From: Gemmatimonadota bacterium
GTDB taxonomy: Bacteria; Gemmatimonadota; Gemmatimonadetes; Palauibacterales; Palauibacteraceae
Direction: 5' to 3'
DNA: 48,488 nucleotides
Assembly: GCA_029262175.1 (NCBI GenBank)
Contig: JAJCZV010000054.1
Location: forward strand, 1 to 48,488
The notes under the pieces were generated by a model. That model was not told where the DNA came from. It made no database searches and worked only from the letters and a program-made list of their open reading frames with translations. The position numbers were made by a program, and so were the translations under genes. Shown piece by piece: positions 33,100 to 42,177 of the stretch (its first letter is position 1; each line of letters begins with the position of its first letter).

Positions 33100-34823
33100 C
33101 AGCCGTCGCCCGCAAACAGCGTCTGGAATGGACCCGTGCGCTTGATGAGATCCGAAGGATGTCCGTCTTCCACGATCGCGCCGTCGCGGATCATGACGGC
33201 GCGGTCCGCTCGCATGGCTAGTTCGGGTCGGTGAGTTATCAAGACGGTCGTTCGACCGCGCATGAGCGCATCGTACCCCTCCAGCACCCGACCCTCCGAG
33301 GCGGGATCCAGCGCTCCGGTCGCTTCGTCCAATACGAGGACGCCCGGGTTGGCCAAGAACGCGCGCGCAACCGCGAGTCGTTGCCGCTCGCCGGCGGACA
33401 GCTGACGACCACGCTCGCCCACGATCGTGTCGATACCGGCGGGGAGCGAGGCTACGAGGTCGGCGAGCGCCGCGGCCTCGAGGGCCGTCGCCACTTCCGC
33501 GTCGGTCGCCTCCGGGTTTCCGTAGCGGACGTTCTCGCCGATCGACGTATGGAAGATAAACGGGTCCTGCTCCACGACGGCCACGCGCCGCCGGACGTCG
33601 GAAAGGCGGAGTTGCCGGAGGTTCTGTCCGTCCAGGTGGACACTCCCGCTTTCCGGATCGAGCTGCCTCACCAGGAGGTCGGCGAGCGTGGACTTGCCGC
33701 TCCCGCTCGCGCCGACGAGCGCCACGACCTGTCCCGCCGGAATCGTCAGGTCCACGCCATCGAGCACGAGTTGACCACGACCGAACCCGAATCGAACGTC
33801 GCGCAATTCGAGGTGGCCCGGTCCGGGTGCCAGGGCGAGGGCCTCTTCAGGATCCGAGACGTCGGCCGGCGTGTCCAAGATTTCGTGCACACGAACGAGC
33901 GAAGCGCGAGCGCTCGCCAAGTTCGCGTACAATCCCATCAGCGCTTGGACGGGCGACATCAACCGCGCCTGGTACGCCATGAAGGCGACGAACGTCCCGA
34001 GCGTGGTGGTGCCGTCGATCACGCGGTATCCGCCGTACAGAAACACGGCCCCCGTGCCCGCCTGGAGGAGGAGACCGGGGAAGCCGCCCGCGAGGTAGGT
34101 GAACCAGCGCATCGAAAGAAGCGCCCGCACAAACCCGTCGTTGTGCGCGCGAAAGCGATCGACCTCACGCTCCTGAGCGTTCGAGGCGACGACGAGTCGC
34201 ATCCCTTGAAGCGTCTCGATAAGAAAGCTGCCGATGTCCGCGCTTCTTTCCCGGAGTTCGCGCACACGATCTTCGAGTTGTCTCCGGTACCGGACGAGCG
34301 CCCATAGGCTCGGCGGGAGGGCGAGGAGGCCAACCAGAAACAGTCGCGCATCCAGCCACACCAACATCGCCACCGTGCCGATGAGAAACAGAATATTCCC
34401 GAGCCAACCCAGCGCAGTCTCGGCCGTTACCCGCTGGATCTCACCGATGTCGTTGTTGATCCGCGAGACCACATCGCCCAGCGGCGTCGCCGCGTAGAAG
34501 CGAGGCGACAGCCGTTGTAGGTGCCGATACAACGCCAGGCGCATGTCAAAGAGAATGTCGGCCGATACGCGGGTATATCGCATGCCGCTTCCGACGTTGG
34601 CCAGGAAACTGAGGAACGTGGCGCCCAGGAAGAGCCCGACCAGACGCACCAGCATCGAGAAGTCTTGCCCGAGGATCGCATCGTCGATGAGAGACTTGGA
34701 CAAGTAGGGAAGAACGAGCGCGAGCGCGGTACCGGCAAGCGAGAGCAGAACCACCGGAACCAAAGCCCCCGCATACGGGCGAACGTAAGCGAGGGCTCGT
34801 CGAAGATGTGGGTCGCGGATCAC
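33099..34823 (-). CDS. qhpF: QhpF, ABC exporter for the QHNDH gamma subunit
   Basis: 574 residues: an N-terminal six-helix transmembrane domain (about 15-300) fused to an ATPase domain with Walker A GASGSGKST, signature LSAGERQRLAVARAF and Walker B VLVLDEATGALD. This is the half-transporter layout of MsbA-type exporters, without a C39 peptidase domain. In known QHNDH operons QhpF moves the processed gamma subunit to the periplasm. The start is uncertain: GTG 34823 falls seven bases after the beta-subunit stop, whereas TTG 34850 would give an overlap and nine more residues. The order beta subunit, transporter, protease supports the assignment. Confidence 0.88.
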   Translation of the reverse strand: MIRDPHLRRALAYVRPYAGALVPVVLLSLAGTALALVLPYLSKSLIDDAILGQDFSMLVRLVGLFLGATFLSFLANVGSGMRYTRVSADILFDMRLALYRHLQRLSPRFYAATPLGDVVSRINNDIGEIQRVTAETALGWLGNILFLIGTVAMLVWLDARLFLVGLLALPPSLWALVRYRRQLEDRVRELRERSADIGSFLIETLQGMRLVVASNAQEREVDRFRAHNDGFVRALLSMRWFTYLAGGFPGLLLQAGTGAVFLYGGYRVIDGTTTLGTFVAFMAYQARLMSPVQALMGLYANLASARASLVRVHEILDTPADVSDPEEALALAPGPGHLELRDVRFGFGRGQLVLDGVDLTIPAGQVVALVGASGSGKSTLADLLVRQLDPESGSVHLDGQNLRQLRLSDVRRRVAVVEQDPFIFHTSIGENVRYGNPEATDAEVATALEAAALADLVASLPAGIDTIVGERGRQLSAGERQRLAVARAFLANPGVLVLDEATGALDPASEGRVLEGYDALMRGRTTVLITHRPELAMRADRAVMIRDGAIVEDGHPSDLIKRTGPFQTLFAGDG

Positions 34824-34830
34824 CCGCGGA

Positions 34831-35928
34831 TCACTGCGGATCGGCCACAATCGTCACGGACGTCATGTCGGCGTCGAACGTAAATGTGCGCAGGTACTCG
34901 AAGGTGGCTTCATCGTAGATGTCGATGGTCGAACCGGCGTTATAGATAAAAAGTCGGCTCCCATCCGCGCTCGGCATGAGCGCCATCCGGGGTCGGCCGG
35001 CGAACGGAATCCGTTCCGACACGCGACGGCCCAAGAGGTCGAACTTCCAGACCTCATAGTCCCCGATTTCCGAGCGGAGGCCGTATCCCTTGGTGCCATC
35101 GGGTGAGATCTGGAAACTCACGCCCTCGCTCGGTCCCAGCGGATAGAAATCCACGTCCTGGGCGGCCATATCGACGGTGGCGATCCCCATCATCCTGCGC
35201 TGCTGCACGGGATCGGTCATCCGAAACAACCCCGTGTAGATGCCCTCCGCCTCTTGGTACGGGCTGCGTCCGAACGGGAGCGACATTGCGCCCATGCCAG
35301 GCTGCGGGGGCGCCGAAAGATCCCACCGGTCCACCTCCGACCAGTCGTCCGTATCGAGCGCGACGATGTCCTCCATGAAGATGTAGAGGACTTCGCCGTC
35401 CGGAGAGAACCGGAAGCCGACACCCTCACGCTGCGTCTCATCCGGCCACGGGATGGTATCGGTCACCTGCTTTGTCGAAAGGTCGAAGCGGACGAGCTGG
35501 GGATCTGCGATCTCGTATCGATCTACGAGTTTCGTGCGATCTTGAATTTGCAGTACCGCCCACGCATTACTGGGGTGCGGCTGAAAGCCGCTGATCCAGG
35601 TTCGCGTCCGCCCTCGAGTCAGCGTGAACTCATCGATCGATTCGTTACGCTCGAGATCGATGATCTCGTAGATCTCCGCCATGGGGCCGCGGACGTAGAG
35701 TCGGGTTCGATCAGCCGACATCGTAAGACCCGTCGGGATCGCGTATCGGGTCTCGATCCGTTGGACGATCTCCTCCGAGGCCTCATCCCATACGAGGATC
35801 TCTTTTCCATAGTTGCCCAGATACCAATGGGCGTTGCGACCATCGCCATTCTGGCCGGAGAGGAGGCCAGGAAACGCGAGGCAGGTCGCCAATAGGCCGG
35901 CGAACAGCGCCTGACGCCTCCAGATCAC
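34831..35928 (-). CDS. qhpB: QhpB, QHNDH beta subunit (seven-bladed beta-propeller)
   Basis: 365 residues with a Sec signal peptide (about 1-25). The mature chain is built of YVTN/WD-like blades, for example TGLTMSADRTRLYVRG, GVGFRFSPDGEVLYIF, GVSFQISPDGTKGYGL and MALMPSADGSRLFIYN. Length and repeat type match the QHNDH beta subunit (quinohemoprotein amine dehydrogenase, 40 kDa class), which packs against the gamma subunit near the active site. Its ATG overlaps the gamma-subunit stop by 4 bases, so the two should be made together. Acts in the periplasm. Confidence 0.9.
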   Translation of the reverse strand: MIWRRQALFAGLLATCLAFPGLLSGQNGDGRNAHWYLGNYGKEILVWDEASEEIVQRIETRYAIPTGLTMSADRTRLYVRGPMAEIYEIIDLERNESIDEFTLTRGRTRTWISGFQPHPSNAWAVLQIQDRTKLVDRYEIADPQLVRFDLSTKQVTDTIPWPDETQREGVGFRFSPDGEVLYIFMEDIVALDTDDWSEVDRWDLSAPPQPGMGAMSLPFGRSPYQEAEGIYTGLFRMTDPVQQRRMMGIATVDMAAQDVDFYPLGPSEGVSFQISPDGTKGYGLRSEIGDYEVWKFDLLGRRVSERIPFAGRPRMALMPSADGSRLFIYNAGSTIDIYDEATFEYLRTFTFDADMTSVTIVADPQ

Positions 35929-36260
35929 GGAAAGACCAGGTCGAGTTTACGCCAATCCTTCTGCGCAGAAGCGCATTTCGCGGTCCAGTCCGGAGAATGA
36001 TTTAGCTGATCGGGCACGTGGGCGGGCCAGAAACACGCCAGGTGACAATCGAACAGATCGCGTTCCACCGGCTGGCATAATCCTGCCGTGCCGCCGTCGG
36101 AGTCGACTTCCCAGCCCGGAAAAAACACGAGCGAACATCCGAGCGGAATGTTCGCCCCTTCGGGTGGTTGACTCTCCAACCCGACCACGTCGAGTTGTTC
36201 ACGTCGGATCTGCGCTTCGATCCGCCCGGCCTTCTGATTGATCGGTTTGAGATTCTTCAA
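35925..36260 (-). CDS. qhpC: QhpC, QHNDH gamma subunit precursor carrying the CTQ cofactor
   Basis: 111 residues from a TTG start. Cys42, Cys62, Cys72 and Cys76 have exactly the spacing of mature Cys7, Cys27, Cys37 and Cys41 of characterised gamma subunits. Partners fall in place too: Glu51 (for Glu16), Asp68 (Asp33), Asp84 (Asp49), and Trp78 (Trp43), which pairs with Cys72 to form cysteine tryptophylquinone. The three thioether bridges and the quinone are therefore predicted. The offset implies a leader of about 35 residues, removed by QhpE, a little longer than the 28 known in Paracoccus. A fifth Cys (Cys96) has no known partner. The subunit oxidises primary amines to aldehydes in the periplasm. 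Confidence 0.95.
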   Translation of the reverse strand: MKNLKPINQKAGRIEAQIRREQLDVVGLESQPPEGANIPLGCSLVFFPGWEVDSDGGTAGLCQPVERDLFDCHLACFWPAHVPDQLNHSPDWTAKCASAQKDWRKLDLVFP

Positions 36261-36266
36261 TGTCCT

Positions 36267-36271
36267 CTCCT
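36267..36271 (-). promoter_or_regulatory. ribosome-binding site deciding the TTG start of qhpC
   Basis: AGGAG (minus strand) lies six bases before the TTG at 36260. There is no ATG or GTG in frame between this site and the first conserved Cys, so it fixes the start of the gamma-subunit gene. Confidence 0.65.
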
Positions 36272-36314
36272 ACTCGTGCGTTCGATCCGTCCCGGTTGTT
36301 TCTCGTCCCACGTC

Positions 36315-37781
36315 CTATGCATCGAATCGAGCCAAATAGGACGGGTTCCGCTCCGACAACTCTCCATAGATCTCGAGGCACGTGTGCGTCCAACTTCTGA
36401 CCCAGGTGCAGAAGTGGAGGTTGGGAGCCTGAGTCTCGCCGTATCTCGTGTTCGCCTCGTGGTAGCACCCGCCCGAGCAAATCGGACGCGCCCAGCACGT
36501 ATGGCAATCGGTCTTGTTTTTGATGTGGTGCTCTTCCAAGAACTCCCGCTGCTTGTCGCGGTCGATCCCATCGGCGACCGTCCCGAAGTTGTGATCGTCG
36601 GAAGCGGCAAACCGGTGACACAACGCAACGTCACCGCCGGTCGATACGCCCATCAGCCCAAGACCCGCTCCGCACGGATACGCCTTGCTTACCCCTTTGT
36701 GGATCTCTTCGAGCGTATCCTTGATGTTTGAAAACCCGTGATGACGGTTCTCAACGGCGTGTTCGAGCCAGTCGCGCGCGAGCTCGCCAAACTGTGCGAG
36801 CATGCGGACGTATCCTTCGTCCTGGATCTCGTAGTCTCGATCCGGAGCCGTGGTCACCGGCGCAAAGCCGACCTCCCAAAACCCCATCTCTTCATGCAGG
36901 TGTTTGTAGATCCGATGGATGTCGAGGTTCTCGCGGGTCAACGTGACGCGGGCACCGATCGGACGGGACGTATGAACGCGGAGCAGTTCCTTGATTTTTG
37001 GCTGGACCGTTTCGTACGAACCCTTGCCGCTGTGAAAGACCCGCATTTTGTCTTGCACTTCTTTGGGTCCATCGATCGACACCGTGACGCCGATTTCGTT
37101 CTCCGCCAGCCACTCGATGATCTCGGGACGGAGTAGCGTCGCGTTCGTGGTGAGGCTGAACTCGATCCGTTTTCCCTCTTCCTCGGCCCGCTTGCGTGCA
37201 TAGGCGACGGTGTCCTGGAGGACGGGGAAGTTGAGAAGCGTCTCTCCTCCGAAGAACGTCAGGTGGGCGACCTTCAGCGGTCCGGATTCCTTGAGGAGGA
37301 ATTCGACACCGTCTCGCGCGGTGTCGTCGGCCATGAACTTCGGCTGATCGCTACACGTCGTGTCCACGATCTTGTCCTCGCCATATTCGTAACAATACGT
37401 GCAGGCGAGATTGCACTTGTTCGTGACGTTGAGGACCATGGTGGTGAGCGGGAAGCCCTCGGGGGGCAGATCGTTCACCACCTGCTCGCGCGGCGCGCCA
37501 ACATCCCCGATGACGCGGATTTGCTGAAGTTCGGTGAGCCCGTCTCGAAGCGTTTCCTCCGAGAATCGCTGGCCCAGCGCTCCCACGATCTCGTCATCGG
37601 ATCGAGGACCCTGAGCCAGGACATCGAGAATCGCGCCGGAGGGTTCGTCGAGCTGAAAAATGCCGGCGGACGGAACCAGGTACACGTAGCGAGCGCCCGA
37701 CGCCTCGAACGGGTGGAACTCCCGCAGGGCGAGCTGCGTCGGTGTCTCCACCATCAGTGGTTCTGTGGTAAGGACCGTCAT
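36315..37781 (-). CDS. qhpD: QhpD, radical SAM/SPASM maturase forming gamma-subunit thioether cross-links
   Basis: 488 residues. An N-terminal peptide-recognition region (about 15-90, PqqD/RRE-like: YVYLVPSAGIFQLDEPSGAIL) precedes the radical SAM core with CNLACTYC (CxxxCxxC) binding the SAM cluster. The C-terminal SPASM region carries many Cys (YPCGAG, VALCHRF, DCHTCWARPICSGGCYHE, FCTWVRSWTHTC) for auxiliary [4Fe-4S] clusters. This matches QhpD, which makes the three Cys-to-Asp/Glu thioether bonds in the gamma subunit in the cytoplasm. ATG 37781 is chosen because GAGG lies upstream and the alpha-subunit gene ends 10 bases before it. The gamma gene follows after 54 bases. Confidence 0.93.
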   Translation of the reverse strand: MTVLTTEPLMVETPTQLALREFHPFEASGARYVYLVPSAGIFQLDEPSGAILDVLAQGPRSDDEIVGALGQRFSEETLRDGLTELQQIRVIGDVGAPREQVVNDLPPEGFPLTTMVLNVTNKCNLACTYCYEYGEDKIVDTTCSDQPKFMADDTARDGVEFLLKESGPLKVAHLTFFGGETLLNFPVLQDTVAYARKRAEEEGKRIEFSLTTNATLLRPEIIEWLAENEIGVTVSIDGPKEVQDKMRVFHSGKGSYETVQPKIKELLRVHTSRPIGARVTLTRENLDIHRIYKHLHEEMGFWEVGFAPVTTAPDRDYEIQDEGYVRMLAQFGELARDWLEHAVENRHHGFSNIKDTLEEIHKGVSKAYPCGAGLGLMGVSTGGDVALCHRFAASDDHNFGTVADGIDRDKQREFLEEHHIKNKTDCHTCWARPICSGGCYHEANTRYGETQAPNLHFCTWVRSWTHTCLEIYGELSERNPSYLARFDA

Positions 37782-37791
37782 AGGGGTCGCC

Positions 37792-39537
37792 TCATGGTAC
37801 GAGTCTCCCGGGTGCGATTCCATCGAAGGGATCGAACTTCATGTAGAGCGGAACCGTGACGATCAGATTCGAGCGCGCCTGGATCGGATCGTCGGGGTCC
37901 GCTCCAGGCCCGGTGTACGTCGCGACCACCCAAACATCTCCGATGTTGTTTCGGCTCCCCGGTCGGTCCGGATTGGGACCGTCCACCGCGGGCACGAACA
38001 CGCCGTCTTGGCCGAGTTGACCGATAAACGACACGTCGTCGTCCTCGTAGGTGGCGGTGTACTCTTCGACAGACCACGCGACGGAGACCCGTCCGAGCTC
38101 GAGGTCATCGGCGGTGTCCGGCTCGCCATCGGGGCCGTCGTTCCAACCGATGGCGTCGAAGGGTTGGTATCCCTTCGGAAAGTTCGCTCCGCCGATGCGA
38201 GCCATCCCCGCCTCGGGAGTAACGTCGAGCCGATCGACCCCGTCATGCACCACGATCGCCTCGGTAAGGCTGACTCCGTCGACGTACAAGTCGCGAGCGC
38301 CGAGCGCGGCGTCGGCATCTACGGTCAGGCGGAGCGTGAAGAGGTTGGAGCTGGAGGCCGTGGCGGACAGAACGACCACGCCGGGCCCAAAATCGAACGC
38401 GGCCGTCGCCACATCGGAGGGCAGGTTCGCGCCGTGCACCCGGATCTGCGTCGGCCCAGCGCCGACTCCGAGCGCGCGCGGATACACGCCCGCGATCACG
38501 GGCTCGGACCCGACTCGGGTGAGCGTGACGTCGGGGCCGAACTCTTCGTACGCGCCTTGGTACCAACGGCCCGTCATTTTCCGCCAACCGCGCTCCACCG
38601 TCATGACCTCACGCAGTTCGTCCGCTTCCCCGGCATTGGATCGACCGCGCCACTGATATCCGGTATAGACGATGGCGGTTCCGGTGCGGCTCATCGTGAG
38701 GCCGCCCTCGACGTAGGTCAGGCTCGCGCGGGTCGTGAACTCGTCGGGCGTGGCGCCGGCGGAGATCTCAACCGACCCGAAGACGGGGCCTTTGCCGGGC
38801 TCGTGCCCCTCGAGCAACCACGTCCCGGCGATGCGGGGCGGTCGCATGGTCGCCGACCAGGCCGACCATTCCGGCGTCTCGAGCGGGAACGCTTCGGCCA
38901 GATGATCTACGGCCAAGTCCATGGGTTGCCGAGGGTCCTCGTCGCTATCGGGCGTGCGGCCCCCGGTTCTGAACGCCTGGAAGTCGACGAGGGGATAGAG
39001 ACCTCGATGCGTCGCCATGAGAAGGTCCCACTCGTCGCGGGTGCGCCGCTGCGTGATGACCCGACCCATGCTGTGACACTGGATGCACGTTTCCTCGACA
39101 CCCGCATCCGCTTCGTATCGATGCTTGATCATGCGGCGTTCTACCTCGAACCGACCGGGCTCGAGCTCCTCGGGAGCCAATCCCTGTCGATTGGATAGAT
39201 ATCGGACGATCTCGCGGGCTTCATCCGGCTCGATCGAGACGTTGTTGAGCGCCATCATCCGGCGGATGGAGGTCTGCCAGCCTTCAGGGGTCTTTCGCTC
39301 GTACGAGATTCTGGTCATGCGACCCTGATCGTCGGGCTCGTGGCAGCGCGAGCAGCGCGTGATCAGCGTCTCGTTCTCGATCGGGTAGCCCTCGTCGGCC
39401 GCACCGGCGAAAGACCGCGGCCCCGTGTCCGGGGTCGGCATGCCAGGAACCAGCGGCTGCGGCCGGGAGGCGGCGAGCACCCCACCCCCCAGGACCGACA
39501 CGGCGACGAGCGTGGCAAAACGGACAGGAAGTCTCAT
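37792..39537 (-). CDS. qhpA: QhpA, QHNDH alpha subunit (dihaem cytochrome c)
   Basis: 581 residues with a signal peptide (about 1-23). Two haem c sites lie in the N-terminal part: Cys62-Ser-Arg-Cys65-His66 and Cys151-Ile-Gln-Cys154-His155. The remaining 400 residues are beta-rich domains, including an IPT/TIG-like stretch (EPVIAGVYPRALGVGAGPTQIRV), as in the four-domain alpha subunit of quinohemoprotein amine dehydrogenase. It takes electrons from the gamma-subunit quinone and passes them to a periplasmic carrier. GGAGG lies four bases before ATG 39537; a longer frame to 39780 is a shadow of the qhpG gene end. Position between qhpG and qhpD matches known operons. Confidence 0.93.
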   Translation of the reverse strand: MRLPVRFATLVAVSVLGGGVLAASRPQPLVPGMPTPDTGPRSFAGAADEGYPIENETLITRCSRCHEPDDQGRMTRISYERKTPEGWQTSIRRMMALNNVSIEPDEAREIVRYLSNRQGLAPEELEPGRFEVERRMIKHRYEADAGVEETCIQCHSMGRVITQRRTRDEWDLLMATHRGLYPLVDFQAFRTGGRTPDSDEDPRQPMDLAVDHLAEAFPLETPEWSAWSATMRPPRIAGTWLLEGHEPGKGPVFGSVEISAGATPDEFTTRASLTYVEGGLTMSRTGTAIVYTGYQWRGRSNAGEADELREVMTVERGWRKMTGRWYQGAYEEFGPDVTLTRVGSEPVIAGVYPRALGVGAGPTQIRVHGANLPSDVATAAFDFGPGVVVLSATASSSNLFTLRLTVDADAALGARDLYVDGVSLTEAIVVHDGVDRLDVTPEAGMARIGGANFPKGYQPFDAIGWNDGPDGEPDTADDLELGRVSVAWSVEEYTATYEDDDVSFIGQLGQDGVFVPAVDGPNPDRPGSRNNIGDVWVVATYTGPGADPDDPIQARSNLIVTVPLYMKFDPFDGIAPGRLVP

Positions 39538-39601
39538 CAATCCTCCGTTTGGGACGGGCTGATGGTGCAAAACGCTCGGCTTTCCCGCCAGGGTAGAAGC
39601 G

Positions 39602-41119
39602 TCAAACTGAGGATCGCTCGAATTCCAGGAAACCGGCGCCGACGGCCAGCCCCAGCGCCGCCAGAAACTCACCGAGATCCGCCGTCGAGCCGTCCCGGTT
39701 GTACGCTTCGTACAGATCCGGCACTTGATCGAAGCCGGGAGCCAGTCGCACGAGCCGCCGAAGGTCGATGTTTCGGACAAATCGGGTCCCGCCCGGAAGC
39801 GCGTCGCTCGTCAAATGGGGGTCGAGCGCGATTCGGTCTCCGACGACCGCGGGTCGGTCCACGGTGGAGAGGGTGGTCCCGGCCCGAACCCCCAGTTCGG
39901 CTCGGTCGCGAATCTCTTCAAAGGCGCGTCGAACCCTGGGATCGCCGACAAACGCCTCCGCCTCCGAGTCGAGGCTCACTGGATCGGACGGATCTTGACC
40001 GGGCGCTTCCTTCGCAACGGTGGAGCCGGTGGCCCGTCGAGCGGCCTCCGCGCGCACCTCCCAAAACGGGTGCCCGTGGGCGTCGACGGCATCGTCGAAG
40101 AACGGGATCGATCTCGCTCGATAGGTCCGATAGACCTCCTTCTCCTGTCGGTCGTAGAACTCCAGCGCGGCATGGAGCATCTCGTCCTCCATGAGGGCCG
40201 TGTGGACCACGATCGACGCGAGCCATGCGGAAGAGAGCGCCTTCTTCACGCCGTAGGACGAGAGCGGGTCGATAAAGGAACCTGCATCGCCGACCAGAAG
40301 CGCCCCGGGAACCGCGTATTGAGACGCACCGTAGAGCGAGGCGGGGCAAGCCCGGGTCTTGCCGGCCGAGCGACCATCGCCGAGCCGGTCGCTCAGGCGG
40401 GTCGCCTTCTCCATTTCGCTGGCCAGCATCCCGTCGAGGCCGTGCTTGCGGGCCAGGGCGGTCCGCCGGGGATCCACCATCGCGGTGACGCAGCGCTCGG
40501 TCCGAGACAGGGGGACGGACCACGCCCAGCCGTCTTCATAGCTCTCGATCAACGTGTGGCCAGGCTCGGCGTCCGAACCGCCATCGCACACCCAACGACC
40601 GACGAGTGCGAGCGTCGACGTCTGCGCTTCCTTGAGGCGAAGGTCGCGACGCGCGAAGACGCCGCCGCGGCCCGACGCGTCGAGTAGCCACCGTGACCGG
40701 ATCGTCTCCGCACCGGTTTCTACCGACCACACCTCCGAATCCCGGCCCACCTCTCGCACGGGGGTGCCCTGGAGGATGTGTACGCCGGCAGAACGGGCGA
40801 GTCCCAGCATCGCGGTCTCCAGCCCCGCACGATCCGCGTGAAACCCGGGTTCGTCTGCCGGGAAACGTTCAGAGTGCTCGGGGCGACCGGCCCACCACAC
40901 CGTGTTGCCTTCGTTTGGCAGAAACCCCGCCCCTTCGACGGCCTCCAGCGCGCCGACGCGGTCGAGCAGTTTACGGGCGGATGCGGGGACGGATTCAGCG
41001 AGCCAGGGTGCCGGCGGCACGGCCCGCGTGACCAGGGTTACCCGATGACCATGGCGGGCGAGCAGCGCCGCCGAGGTGGCGCCTGCCGGCCCACCTCCGA
41101 TAACGATCGCGTCTCGCAT
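39602..41119 (-). CDS. qhpG: QhpG, FAD-dependent monooxygenase for CTQ formation
   Basis: 505 residues. The N-terminus has the FAD dinucleotide fold AIVIGGGPAGATSAALLARHG, and LLVGDAGSFIDPLSSYGVKKAL is the second FAD motif of flavin monooxygenases and tryptophan-halogenase-like proteins. Characterised QhpG hydroxylates the gamma-subunit Trp during quinone cofactor formation, after QhpD has acted. It is upstream of qhpA by 64 bases and downstream of an NHL propeller gene by 38 bases on the same strand. The combination with a complete qhpA-F set makes the assignment firm, although the fold alone would not. Confidence 0.9.
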   Translation of the reverse strand: MRDAIVIGGGPAGATSAALLARHGHRVTLVTRAVPPAPWLAESVPASARKLLDRVGALEAVEGAGFLPNEGNTVWWAGRPEHSERFPADEPGFHADRAGLETAMLGLARSAGVHILQGTPVREVGRDSEVWSVETGAETIRSRWLLDASGRGGVFARRDLRLKEAQTSTLALVGRWVCDGGSDAEPGHTLIESYEDGWAWSVPLSRTERCVTAMVDPRRTALARKHGLDGMLASEMEKATRLSDRLGDGRSAGKTRACPASLYGASQYAVPGALLVGDAGSFIDPLSSYGVKKALSSAWLASIVVHTALMEDEMLHAALEFYDRQEKEVYRTYRARSIPFFDDAVDAHGHPFWEVRAEAARRATGSTVAKEAPGQDPSDPVSLDSEAEAFVGDPRVRRAFEEIRDRAELGVRAGTTLSTVDRPAVVGDRIALDPHLTSDALPGGTRFVRNIDLRRLVRLAPGFDQVPDLYEAYNRDGSTADLGEFLAALGLAVGAGFLEFERSSV

Positions 41120-41157
41120 CGACCTGGAAGGCGACCGCTAGGTCCGGCGAAGTCCCG

Positions 41158-42177
41158 CTACGGCCGGACGTATCTTCGCAGCTGCCGAGGACCGACCTCG
41201 GCCCCGTAGATGTTGCCGGCCGCGTCTACGGCGACGCCTTCGGCCGCGGTCGTGCCGGCCTCCCGACTCGGGGGCGCGGGGTCCGGGATGAACGCGGTCA
41301 CATACGCATCGGCGACGCTGCCGATCCGAATCCCGCGTCGCCAGCCGAAGTTCTGCGACCAGTTGGCGCCCGACTCGGAGTCGGCCGAGTACAGCACGTC
41401 GTTCGCATCGATAAACAGCCCGCTCGGACGACCGAACTGCGTCCAGGTCTCGATGTGCTCGCCGTCTTGAGTGAAGATCTGCAGGCGAGCGTTGCCTCGA
41501 TCCGCGACGAACAGTCGGCCCTGAGAATCCATGGCCAGCGCATGCGGGTCGCGAAACTCGCCGGCTTCGGCCCCCGTGGTGCCCCACGTTTTGATGAACG
41601 TGCCGTCGCTCGAGAACTTGACGACCCGATTGTTGCCGCCCGACCCGTGGCCGTCTACGACAAAGATGTCCCCACCCGGGGCGACCAATACGTCGGACGG
41701 CTGGTTGAATTCGTTCTGCCCGTCCCCGGCCACGCCCGCGGTGCCGAGGCTCATGAGCAGTTCACCGTCCGGGCTGAACTTGTGTACCTGGTGTCCCTTG
41801 TCGCCTTCGCCACGGGCGTCGGCGACCCACACGTTGCCCTCCGAATCCACATGGAGACCGTGAGGCCAAACGATCATGCCGGCGCCAAAGCTTCGGACGA
41901 GACGGCCTTCGGGGTCGAAGAGAAGGATCGGATCCAGGTCATCGTGTCCGACGCAGGTGTTTTCTCCGCAGCGCTCGCCGACCCAAATGTGACGTCCGTC
42001 CGCGGCCGGGTAGACCGCGCTCGTAGATCCCCACGTGCGGCCCTGTGGCATTTTCGCCCAGCCGTCCTGGGCCGAATAGGGATTCGGCGCATGGTTCTGC
42101 GCGGAAACGGGTGTCGATAGGGCCACCAGGGCGAGAACTATGATCAGCTGATGCGGCGGTTGATTCGTGGGCTTCAT
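41158..42177 (-). CDS. secreted NHL-repeat beta-propeller protein, upstream of the qhp genes
   Basis: 339 residues with a signal peptide (about 8-28, ending in TPVSAQ). The mature chain consists of NHL blades such as WPHGLHVDSEGNVWVADARG, QPSDVLVAPGGDIFVVDGHG, DPHALAMDSQGRLFVADRGN and GVAVDAAGNIYGAEVGP, giving about six blades. GGAGGAG lies upstream of ATG 42177. It ends 38 bases before qhpG and so may lead the qhp transcript, divergent from the PQQ dehydrogenase. It is a close paralogue of the protein at 45171-46211. NHL propellers of this type are often called peptidyl-alpha-hydroxyglycine lyase-like, but no catalytic claim is supported here. Confidence 0.8.
   Translation of the reverse strand: MKPTNQPPHQLIIVLALVALSTPVSAQNHAPNPYSAQDGWAKMPQGRTWGSTSAVYPAADGRHIWVGERCGENTCVGHDDLDPILLFDPEGRLVRSFGAGMIVWPHGLHVDSEGNVWVADARGEGDKGHQVHKFSPDGELLMSLGTAGVAGDGQNEFNQPSDVLVAPGGDIFVVDGHGSGGNNRVVKFSSDGTFIKTWGTTGAEAGEFRDPHALAMDSQGRLFVADRGNARLQIFTQDGEHIETWTQFGRPSGLFIDANDVLYSADSESGANWSQNFGWRRGIRIGSVADAYVTAFIPDPAPPSREAGTTAAEGVAVDAAGNIYGAEVGPRQLRRYVRP

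Noticed and set aside
32371..37781. Radical SAM/SPASM protein, small Cys-rich peptide, S8 protease and ABC exporter could be an independent RiPP natural-product cluster.
   Set aside because: The Cys and acidic-residue spacing of the peptide matches the QHNDH gamma subunit exactly, and the alpha and beta subunit and qhpG genes are present, so this is an enzyme maturation locus rather than a secreted natural product cluster.
41142..41169. GTCCGGC/GCCGGAC repeat spanning the NHL stop codon as an attenuator before qhpG.
   Set aside because: Seven pairs with a 14-base loop partly inside the coding sequence and no T-run; too weak to call.
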